A DNA stretch of 62,000 bases from assembly GCA_002633005.1 (NCBI GenBank), contig NMRA01000352.1, forward strand, positions 340,356-402,355. The letters run 5' to 3'. The translations under genes were made by a program, and so were the position numbers. The stretch is from Phoronis australis (Eukaryota > Phoronida > Phoronidae). The number at the start of each line of letters is the position of its first letter. Position 1 is the stretch's first letter. Below the pieces are notes generated by a model, which worked only from the letters and a program-made list of their open reading frames with translations, did no database searches and was not told the origin of the DNA. Below, in pieces: positions 47,552 through 57,605 of this stretch.

Positions 47552-49975
47552 GAGTCGAGCTGCAGACGATGTTTGTGACATTATACATACCCATAGCAGG
47601 CGATCGAGAAGCTGATTGTTTTTTCTTTGTATAGTCTTTGTTAGTCTTAAGGGAGTCTATGGTATTTATATGGGCTGGAGGAATTGTGTCATTTCACAGT
47701 CCCCATGTGACCTCATGGCCGTGTGATTATAAGTAAAATTAGTTTGAGAACACCATTTCTGTGCGTAGGTTGGTACTGTGTATATGCGTGTGTTAAAGCG
47801 AATTATGATAAAAATGGCTGGTTGGTGGCCTTACTGTTTGTGTCCGAAGGTGGACGTTTGATAATTGGTTTACAGGAATCTGTCTCATTTAATTAAGACA
47901 CAAAATTCCCGAGGGTGTTTGTGAAATTCATCACTGATTTAGATTCTCTTTACAGTATGAGGGGATAGAAGCAGCTCTACTAATAGCAGACATCTCACTG
48001 AGTGCATATTCTCAGTCTGCTCATATGGTACAGTGCTTGTAACATTAATCCTGTGACTGTGACCACACAGGGAGAAAAAGTGGATAGTACACACAGGCCG
48101 AGTTCTTGTCTGCTCCATTATTCCATTTTAGTGTACGTGTGTGACATCATCTCAAACAAATCTTCATCTGGTGTTACACACTGTATGCTCCGTCTGGAGT
48201 TATTCGGAGTAGTGATACACCGTTATCATAGTCTGCAGCGTCATGTCTTGTAAATAGTACCATACGGTTTTACATGTTTTTTGATTTGCTGCTTAGAGCA
48301 ACATGTCTTGTGCAATATTTGTATTTGTAGCAGATACCTCTCTTGCCTTTTGGAGACTTTGGGCAATTTGAACACGACTTGCGATCAAATTATGTGCAAT
48401 TTCTTTTCACTCCGTATCCAGTTGGTATGTTTAGGAGTCGTGCAATATGTTATGGTTCTTTTGTTCAGTCGTGAAACAAACTTGGATAATTGTGCTGACT
48501 AATTCGAGTATTTTTGACTTTAGGGTGTATGTCAATTTGCTTTTCAGTTTTGAACATTCCTTAAATGAGCTATTTATTTAAAATATACGTTTTTTCTGTT
48601 TTCAGAAAAAAGTCTATTTCTACACCTTCGTGGGTATTCTGATAAGTTATTTCGTAATATATTCATAATATTTTCTCATGAGCTAATTTATTTTTAATTT
48701 ATTTCATTTTAACTTATTCCTGTATTCCTTATGTATTCCATATTAATATATTGTGTTGAATTTCACGCGGCATCGAGTGAATTCTATTAACTTATTCCTT
48801 TGTAAGTAGCTGGGTTATTCACCACCAGCGTTGTCATGACAACCTGTGTACTGTAGAGGCTACACAAGATTGTCATGGAAGTGGTTTGCAGTAGACTAGC
48901 TGCATTCTTGAACTTTTATTAAATTTATGCTTTTCTACAAGAGTGACCAAAGCGGAATGGTACTTGTGGTTACGTATGTGTAATATAGACGCTGTGCTGG
49001 TGGAGTTGAAAAGAGCACTAGATTTTTACATTTTTATATAGTGTTTGTAATGCAGGAACATTTTTTAGTTTTTAGTAATCTCTGCCAGGTGTCATGGTTG
49101 TACTTATATATGTGTTGTCTTGGCAGGCGAGAGTGGACTATATCGGTTAAGCCGTGCTACGGCGACTCAACACGTCTTAATCTGCAATCTACAGTGTGAC
49201 TGTGCAATTGTAGTTTTAACAAAACATATCTCAACTGAAGTGTTGTGCAATCGCATTTTCTGTATAGGAGTAGCTTTTATTTATTTACTACAACTACCCA
49301 AAACAATGGCAATATTATTTAGAAATGTTTACTCAAATTCCGTGTGCAATTGTTCATGTTTTATAATTTGTTGATGTGGTATTGTAATTACAGACATTGT
49401 GAATTTACAATGGTGATTTGTTTTTCTCCACCCCCAGCTAGACTTTGCTTTTACATTTCAATATATGCACACGCACACAACACACGCACACATGCACGCA
49501 CACACACACATAGAGTAGTTATTCAGGGACCCATGACAACATTTCTCGTTTTGTTATTAGTGACAAGTAGCTATTCCCATTAATTTTGTAAGTGTTCAAC
49601 CACTAGTGGCCCCGGGCATTAACAAATATGTGGCATGGTTTATCTTCTATTCAAATACAGATTATTCTTGCATTATTTACACAAAGTCTATTCCATTTAA
49701 GTCAGAGACTTCGTTTCCTGCTTAATAAAATGAAAAAATTCACATTTTCATGGAAATTGTAGTGGGAAGTACAGCACTGGTATATCTCATAATTTTGTCA
49801 CCCTGTTTTGGCTTATTTACTTATTCATATTGATTTTTCCATTTATTTATTTATATATATAGGGGACTTTATTGTCATCGGTCAAAAACCTTTAGCAGGC
49901 CTAATTTAATTCACAATTATTAAGCATTGTATTATGTCTTAATATAAATAAAAGTGCTTCTCTCTCTCCCTCTCT
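47552..49975 (+). other. onecut: Probable 3' UTR of onecut
   Basis: No coding content follows the stop. The region is AU-rich (ATTTA and TTATTTAT words cluster at 48570-48740). It has one Pumilio-type TGTAAATA at 48249-48256, a CA microsatellite at 49467-49511, and AATAAA at 49724 and 49947. The latter is followed by a TCTC run and then TTTTGTTTGTGCTGATGCAGTGTGG, a good downstream element, so cleavage near 49970 is the most likely end. Confidence 0.5.
49467..49511. repeat. Imperfect (CA)n microsatellite
   Basis: ACGCACACAACACACGCACACATGCACGC-type interrupted CA run (about 45 bp). Confidence 0.9.
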
Positions 49976-50015
49976 CTCTGTTATCGGCCTTTTGTTTGTG
50001 CTGATGCAGTGTGGC
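49947..50015 (+). terminator. onecut: Probable onecut poly(A) signal
   Basis: AATAAA at 49947-49952, pyrimidine run, then a T/G-rich element at about 49989-50015. Confidence 0.45.
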
Positions 50016-50424
50016 ACGAAAAGGCAACTTCACCTATCATTTGATGGCCAACATTTGCGTGACTAAACTTGTGTTTTCTTATTTTGCCAAGGCTTCGGCA
50101 GGACTACCTTGTTAGCCCAACTGAAAATAACAAAATTCCATTGAAGTTCGGCTTTAGCACCCATAAACCATGTTCTGTTGTCAAAATCAAATTCCGTATT
50201 TGCTGTTCTATTGTGTTATTATTTTAATTGAAACTAGTTCTACCAAAATGCTAGGGATCCCCTGTCTCTGCACAGCGTCTGTGACTTAAACTGTCCCTCT
50301 GCCAAAGCCAACTCATGGTAGAATCTCATCACTTTAGATCACGACGTGGTGGACAGGTGAATTTTCTGCTCCTGTTTTCATAAAAGCTATGTTGCACTAA
50401 ATTAATGCTTTACAGTGTTCTGCG

Positions 50425-50490
50425 CAACGCCTACCATCAGACACATGTGAGCAGTCACAACGCCTACCATCAGACACATGTGAGCAGTCA
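50425..50490 (+). repeat. Perfect 33-bp tandem duplication
   Basis: Two identical 33-bp units beginning CAACGCCTACCATCAGACAC (50425-50457 and 50458-50490). Identity of the copies implies a recent event. Confidence 0.95.
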
Positions 50491-52516
50491 CAACAATTTA
50501 AGAGGACCTTCAAATGAACTTAAAATGACTATTTCTGGAATTCTTTTGTCTGAAATTGTTGACATTTTACTGCACTGACATGAAACACAAGTGAAATTTT
50601 ATCTTTTCAGATCTTTTTACAAAATATAAATAGTACAAAGGCAAAGGTGCATCACTTTCAAGAACAGATAATTGCCAGACAATGTTTCTGAGAAAATATG
50701 GACATTGAAAACCATGTTCAAGGCCTGAAATTTTCCTTTTTTAAGATGATTTCCTCTTTTTTGTCTATTTTACCTTTATTTTGACTTTATTCATGCAGAA
50801 ATGTTTATTTCAGTTAAATTTTACAACACAAAAAATATTTCTATCACAAAAACCTATTTATTTGTGGAACGATACATCACCTGAAAAAATTTCCTTTTTT
50901 GCCATTGGTCATTCCAAGCCCTGGATATTAGAAGACTGAATAATAAGGAAAGACCAGATTTTGAGTGGCCATTATTTTTTTACAAAATTGGTGAGATCAT
51001 GCAGTAACAGCAATAGTACAAATTGAAGAATGTGATATCTGTAAAAGATTTTTCTCAGTGTTTTGCAAATAGGCGCATGCACCTAAGTTTCACTTAAGGG
51101 CACAGACGGCCATTCTTTGTTATAATGTGTGTGGAGGATTTCGTGTACTTTTTGCCCATTCTTAGTAATTTTTAATAAAAGCTGGATTTCGCCCTAATAA
51201 GCTGGCTAAAAATACAAAACTCAAATTATTTCATTTGAATATAAACCTGATCTCACAACTTGTTCCTTACCATGACAGTTTAAACCAACAAAAAATCAAA
51301 ACCAACGAGACAAGAAAATGCTTTAGTTTGTTGGAGTTGACCGACTCTAAAATGGCAAGTTTCGAAAATAGCGCATGAATGCATTGCCAGTGACTTGAGT
51401 TGGTGACGGAAATGAAATCGGATCATGGCGTGGAATATTACGAGACTGTGATTTTATGTGAATGAATGGCTCATTTGATATTTTTTATATCAGGCCAAAT
51501 TTAATTGTTTAGCCAGCTTGACAGGACAAAATGCATTAACATTTTGAAAGCACACGAGCATCTATCATTTTGACTCGCTCGGATATTTTTCAAAAATTCA
51601 CTCCACGAGGGTTTTACCCCCGCCAACATTGTTTCACATATAGGCACACATGCCTAATAGGGCTGTCCCAGAATACACGGCGATAAAACTCTCCTTAGTC
51701 CTGGAGACAAGAAAGCATGGGACCTTATTTTGGAAATCATGTACATTTTTGTGTCTCTCATTGATGTTGGAAAGGCAAAGAATTTTACATCACATATACA
51801 CGGGTGTTTGTTCAGTTTATCAAACTTTCTCAGTCGTCGGTGTTGCAGCCCAAAGTGCAGCGGTTAAATACTTTGTTGGCATTGGAAGGACGAATAGATA
51901 GAGTGAATTGCAACTGAGAAAAACTTGCAAAGAATCATACAACAACAACTTACATGTGAAACTCCAATGGCAAGAAAACGAGGCAATAAATGTGCCTGAT
52001 GGATGCAATATGGCATTGTAGGTAAATACAACAAGATTCACGTGTCACTGTCTAATCTGGGACGGCCCTTAGATAATTCTCGATACAATTTTATATACAG
52101 GCCCGTGGGCCTTAATACACCGACTGATTACCATTAGGAAGTAAAAATCAAGACATGTCAAATTTTAAACACTCGCACAGTCAGTGAAAAACTTGAGTTA
52201 AAACACGAGCACACTCAACAAAATGCACATATACACACTTGTGTTTATTATGAAATACAGTAAAACTCACATAAGTTGGATGCACAAAGTCAAGTTTTTG
52301 CCTAACTCATCAAAGTTATGTAGTACTGTTGGTCTACTTTAATGGGCACTCACAACTTCAGATGCGTAGGATTTTGCTTAATAACGGATAAAATCTCTCT
52401 CGATTTGGTTGGACACATACCAGAATTCAGACAATTCTCAGGTAGGCGTTTAAGCAAAATAGGCATTATATCAGACGAATACAGTACATAAGTTGACACA
52501 CAAAGTAGAACAGAGT

Positions 52517-52560
52517 GTAAAGGCCCGTTTCCACTGATGTAAAGGACCGTTTCCACTGAC
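52517..52560 (+). repeat. 22-bp tandem duplication
   Basis: GTAAAGGCCCGTTTCCACTG plus AT, then GTAAAGGACCGTTTCCACTG plus AC. Confidence 0.9.
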
Positions 52561-52754
52561 TCTATAAGCTTGGTGCAAGCAGAATAAGCATTCTGTTTCA
52601 ATTTATTTGTGTATTTGCTGGATTCCTTACATTTAACCCAATGCATGCAAAACGAGTTTTCCCGTTGTACTGCCTTTGTTCAGGTCAGCTGATACTCAGC
52701 TACTTTGTGAAAACTCCAATATATTAGTTGTGAGAATAACTGTGAAGCTGATAA

Positions 52755-52850
52755 GAACAGTGACACTTAACTTCGGTGTTCACCACAGTTAACATCAAAG
52801 ATTTGACAGTAGGTGGAGTTAACAGTATGGGAAAGGGCCTTTCTCTCTCA
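52755..52850. mobile_element. GTTAAC-rich fragment related to the 29.2-kb element
   Basis: CACTTAACTTCGGTG, CAGTTAACATC and GAGTTAACAGTATGGGAAAG then GGGCCTTTC. The words GTTAAC, AGTATG and GGGCCTTTC are shared with the element at 29209-29720. Confidence 0.4.
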
Positions 52851-54414
52851 TACCAAACTGGTACTTGAGGATAAACAATGGAGTTGCACCATATGAAATT
52901 AAGGGCCATCTGAATTAGAACAATGTTGCCGTCGGTTGACATCCAAAAAGATGTGCTCGAAGACAACAGGCAAACAGGAATGAATCAGTACCTTCATGTC
53001 TTTATTATACCGTACTTATACCAATTAATGTGCAAGAAAGTCTGTTTTTGGTGATTAGTGAAATGAGATAATGCAAAAATGCACACTTAAGCACTTCACC
53101 GAAAACGAAAAAGCTTGACTAAAAGTGGTTTGAGCAAACCCCAAGAATTTACATGTATGTGCAGGGTACTACTCTGAGCCAAACCTTTCCTTGACCGAGT
53201 CATTTTTGTAGAAAAGTACAAAAACACTATACACGAGTATCCAAATTCTTCCTAAACCTTGTTATTAAATTAAAAATCCATGTAGTCTTTCCCCAACTCG
53301 TGACCATCCCCAAAGATTAGCAATGGGTTATTTTTCCTCGAAGAGAGTCGTTTTCCCTGGCCCCTCTAATTACATTAGCATTGATCTTTCATGCCTGTTT
53401 CATATCCAGCTGGGAAAGTTGTCACAAGTCACATGTAAATTTCTTTCCGTAAAATGCCCATATTACAATGAGCTGAACAAGCAGTATTTTGGCTTCACAG
53501 ACAGAAATGATTTGCACGATATATCCGTGTAACACATGCTTATATTACTTGCATAGTATATCATGATGTAACAATGTGCCCATATGATTTGTATGATATA
53601 CACACTGTCAAGTATATAACTGCAATTTTTCAAATAATTCTTACAACATTTTTACAAATCGTTTCTATAGATAAGCGCTGTGGAAATTATTGAAGAAGTG
53701 TTCAAGCTATTACAATATCAACAATGTTTAAGAACTAAAAGGATATTTGGATACTGTCTAAGCATATAGCAAAATTTAAGACATAAAAATCCTCAAAATG
53801 AACTGCATGAAATAAGATGCAGATATACAATTGAATGATATGACGTGCACAATTATAAATATATATAATATATGTGTATAGACATCAGAGTGTATCACTG
53901 TAACAGGGGTAGATACCAGCAGATGGTATATACCCATCATAATGTGAAATGTTTGAGACAGAATCTCAGGGGTTACAGGGACTATAAACTTTACATGCTT
54001 TTGTCAGCGATTTCAATAGTTTATTACCCATTCCAGCAGTAGGAGCAATAAACATGGTAATTAGGGCTGGTCTGGCAGTGGAACTTAACGCCCTCAGGTA
54101 ATGTGTATAGGTGTGAAATTGCATGTTATGGGCCAAACAAAGGTTTGTGGTTTTCTCAGGAATGTAAACCAACCGAAATGAGGCAAGGTTTTTAGGGTTA
54201 GTGTATCACGACCAAAACGCATTATGTGTAAGGAGATGTAAAATCATTGCCAGATAAAACTTGGATTTATGCGATTGATTCCTATCAACATAATGTGGCT
54301 CAGATGTACATAAATTGCATGATATATCCTGTACTTGTGCAACATAACTCCTACGACAATTAACTATTCAAGTAGCATGCAACATCAAAATGCATAACGC
54401 TTAATCGTCGTGAG

Positions 54415-54456
54415 AGACCGCCCCGAGTTGGTATGTGGTGCAACTCGGGACGGTCT
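54415..54456. other. GC-rich hairpin, 16-bp stem and 10-nt loop
   Basis: AGACCGCCCCGAGTTG (54415-54430) pairs with CAACTCGGGACGGTCT (54441-54456), with one mismatch. The loop is GTATGTGGTG. It stands out against AT-rich flanks. The stem does not obviously extend, so a canonical pre-miRNA is doubtful. Confidence 0.6.
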
Positions 54457-55067
54457 GGGGTCTACAGAAAACCATAGTTCAACTGTGAGTCTACACCAAT
54501 GTGATAAACGAGAGTAGTTTTACTTGCTGCGTCAGCTGCTGGTATGCTTATCTCTTTTATGACACACAATGTGCGACTGGGCAAAGCGTTTTCAAAATAA
54601 TGTGGATAAATCAGTGAAGTGTGAAACCCATGAGGTCCCTGTCAAGTCCTCACGGCAATTTTACGATATGAAGGTCGAAAATTGTCATTTTCAAACTGGA
54701 ACAAAATGAGTTTTTGACAAATAAAACGGGAAGGCAACCTTTTTCGTGTCGTTTTTAGTAAAAATACGGTTCGTTGATTCCAGACATATGCTTCAGTTCA
54801 TTATGGCTCTTCGTAATTTTATTAAATAGTCGTGCACTACTCCGGAAGTGACTTTGAGGGGGTTAAGAATTTCCCGCCATTTCGTTTCCAGTGCGTTCGA
54901 GTTACTGTGAGGATATTTTCCACTGTTGCTTTTGTGGTAGTCTCCTAAAATTGTCATCACCATTTCCTTTCGTTGAGTATTCTACCACAAGCTAGGTTGT
55001 TAGTGAACGTTGGGTTTAGGAATCTTTTAGATTATAGCAGCAGTGGGTGGATATATGTTTGAGCCTG

Positions 55068-55300
55068 TGTTTAGTGAGGCACAATACGGACAGCTGTTGA
55101 GAGGGATGAGGCAGATACTGAGGACAGGCATGGTGGGACGTCTTGGTGCAAATGCAACGTGTGCACTGTTATGCCGACCTCAATGGAACGCCTATGCTGT
55201 TCCCACTGGATGGTGACTTGAGACCAACCCAAACCGCTTACATCCAGCCGTGTGACTCCTTCGCCACACACTTGGCACCTTCTAAAATAGCTCCAATACT
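55068..55300 (-). pseudogene. Cys-x2-Cys-Gly fragment of the THAP transposon protein
   Basis: Minus-strand frame reads ELF, a stop, and one frame over CQVCGEGVTRLDVSG and SQVTIQWEQHRRS. A Cys-x2-Cys-Gly knuckle followed by hydrophobic strands is usual in the second half of proteins from such elements. A stop, a frameshift and loss of what follows make it non-functional. Family beyond this not identified. Confidence 0.4.
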
Positions 55301-55655
55301 TTAATCAAGTCCACAATAAACTTATCAAAGTTTGGCTCACCTGCCTGACCACTGGACGACGAATTGTCCTCCCCACTGGGTGTCGAACTTGGCCTGTATT
55401 GACTCCCAGTACTCAACATTGCTGTAGGACTGCTGTAACAGGCTCTGGGCTGGAGACAACATCAGCACAGGGCGAATCACTGCTAGTTCTCAGAATTGCA
55501 TGCTCTGAGTTACATCTGGAGGCACGGGTCACAGTAGATGAAGTGCCTCCAGTCACTGTAGAGGCCACAGTTCGCGAGGCTACTTGCTTCAAAAATGCAC
55601 TTCTTGGGGGTGGCGACAAGGCACTACCGGGAATCAACAGCGGCAGTCACAGGTG

Positions 55656-55905
55656 CTATTTTGCAGGAACCTTTATCAATTCCGCGTACGTATCTCTTTC
55701 GTAATCCAACAGCAGAAAATGCTTGCCACACACTTAATGGTAATTCTCCTGATTTGTATGTTGCGTGGACGTTAATGCTGCGATCTTCACACGAACGGGC
55801 CAAGTATGGTGGAGCGTGTCATCTTTTGGAAAGCGGTGTAATGGCATACCCAAAGTACACGAAACGACAATGAGTATACCCTGGTATGCAGCAACCGTGC
55901 GGCAT
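55656..55905 (-). pseudogene. THAP zinc-finger domain (broken)
   Basis: From the ATG at 55905 the minus strand reads MPHGCCIPGYTHC, then one frame over MPLHRFPKDDTLHHTWPVRV (the H-R-F-P core and Trp of a THAP domain). After a TAA it continues in the same frame as VCGKHFLLLDYERDTYA, the C-x2-H-F and D-Y end of the domain. The order M-x3-C ... HRFP ... W ... C-x2-HF is the full C2CH layout, so the assignment is strong. One frameshift and one in-frame stop break it. It lies just inside the right terminal repeat. A Ser/Thr/Pro-rich linker follows (55637-55413). Confidence 0.7.
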
Positions 55906-56549
55906 GTTGGCTGACTCGTAAACAAACACAAACGACAACCGAAGTAAAACCGTGACTGACTGACTCGACAAGTCACACAGTCAGACTATATGAAAACGAA
56001 ATGGCAGGAAATTCTTAACCCCCTAAACGTCACTTCCAGAGTAAAGCACGACTAATTAATAAAATTACTTGAAGCTGTTACTAACCGAAACAAATGTCTG
56101 GGATAATCAACGAACCGTATCTTTACTAAAAATGACATGAAAACAGGTTGCCTTCTCCTTTAAAGTATCTGAAGGCAAAAATAAGCAACAGACAACACAT
56201 GGTTATGATTTTGTTTTGTGAAATTAATGCAAGAGACTCCCATGTAAAAATTGATACTGTACGGTAAAAAATATCTTTTTTGTATTTTAGGCAACGTTTT
56301 TTGTTCAGCATTGTAAAACAGCCCAGAAATGATATTCTAACAATGGACTCAGAATTGGAGGTCCCAGTTTGACTCTTTTTATAGGCAGTGACTGGTGAAT
56401 GAAAAGTTTTCATTCTCAATATCCAAATTTAAAAACCATGTGCCTGTAGTAACAATTAAGCTACATTTCGATTAGCAATGGCTAATTTAGGGTCAAAACC
56501 ATTTTCTTAAGGTCTAATATTTCATCATAGGCTTCTCTTGGACGTAGAG

Positions 56550-56763
56550 TGCTTTTCACTAATTTTGAACAAAATAATTCACAATTTCAAAAGCTTCCAA
56601 GATTGTTTTAAATATCCACAATTTCTCAGAACCATTATCTCCAGGTAGACATGACATACACAGTTAAATGGTATGGCCTTTACTTGGTGCTGTAATATAT
56701 TAAATTGAAACTTGAAATTTTACTTGTTGGCCATATTGTGTCCTCAGTTGGTGAGAGTTTATG
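56550..56763 (+). mobile_element. MITE-like repeat, family A copy
   Basis: Diverged body, then TTACTTGGTGCTG, ACTTGTTGGCCATATTGTGT and CCTCAGTTGGTGAGAGTTTA, matching the right half of copy 1. Confidence 0.5.
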
Positions 56764-57462
56764 GTAATGCCCTTACTTAGCTTACCGCTCATCCCTAATT
56801 TATACTATTGAGACTTTCTTGGATGTGCTTGTGTCATTGTGCACGCTGATTCCGTATGAACTTTAACTCCTGAATGTACAAAATTCATTTATTTTTGAGT
56901 AAGACAAGGTCTCCATGGCAGCTTTACTTCCATTTGCCTTACTATTTAACTGGACTCTTCCATGCGAGTCTGACACATTTACCTCAAGTGACCACTCAGG
57001 TAAATGCCAACCCCCAACTTCTCTAAAATTTGTTTTTAAATGGCCATGCTAGGCCCAACTTCTACCCCAATTCCCAAGTTTGCAACTAATAGGTGCACTG
57101 GGTAAAAACATCTGGCCTAATGATAATCGTATTACTGAGTTTAATACAAGCATCAAAATCAGCCACATGCCTTTTTAACAAGATACGATGTAAACACTTA
57201 ACAAAAATTTAATACTAACCACTCACCCTCACGTTATATAGATATGATGTGGACCAACATTTACAGCATATCAAAATCTCATTTATAACAATAAATTATA
57301 GGGTAATCTTTCTACTACACACAAGCACATGAAACCACCAGCTGTGGCTGGAGTGAGAACACTTTCCATAAGGGGAAAATTGCAGAAACAACTGAACTGT
57401 TAGATTTTCATTAAAAATTGTGGTTGTTAATCATTTGGGACAATATCGTTGATTATAAGGAG

Positions 57463-57605
57463 ACCATTACAAATTATTATTGGGGGTGCAGTTACAACTT
57501 ATTATTGGGAGCAGTTTCAAATTATCATTGGAGGCAGTTATAAATCATTATTGGAGGTAGTTATAAATGCAACCATCAGATATTATTATTGGGTGGCCAT
57601 TGTTA
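57463..57605 (+). repeat. Degenerate tandem array of TTATTATTGGG units
   Basis: ATTACAAATTATTATTGGGG, then GTTACAACTTATTATTGGGA, GTTTCAAATTATCATTGGAG, GTTATAAATCATTATTGGAG and TATTATTATTGGGTG follow one another at about 24-27-bp spacing. One related unit (ACTAATTATTATTGGGTG) lies alone at 59320-59337. Confidence 0.75.

Larger units (their letters stand above)
50491..54410. other. Intergenic stretch downstream of onecut, no supported gene
   Basis: Short ORFs only. Holds a NRF1-like near-palindrome (51070-51085), a possible eroded family A MITE end near 50980 (AAAATTGGTGAGAT), and the repeats at 52517 and 52755. Confidence 0.45.
54723..56162 (-). mobile_element. THAP-type DNA transposon with ~170-bp terminal inverted repeats
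   Basis: The left arm 54723-54890 and the right arm 55991-56162 are inverted copies. Shared words include GAAGGCAACCT at the tips, TTTTTAGTAAA, TACGGTTCGTTGATT, TAGTCGTGC, GGAAGTGAC and GGGGGTTAAGAATTTCC. The total is about 1.44 kb. The inside holds a minus-strand THAP domain at one end and a Cys-rich fragment at the other, both broken, with most of the transposase missing. It is an internally deleted, inactive copy. Tips read TAAAACGGG and TTTAAAGGAG, so a short TA- or TTAA-containing target duplication is possible but not proven. Arms are perhaps 80-85% alike, so it is not very young. Confidence 0.75.

Noticed and set aside
55399-55873. Plus-strand ORFs of 92-101 codons inside the THAP transposon
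   Set aside because: They are antisense to the THAP domain and its Ser/Pro-rich linker, which explain the open frames better.
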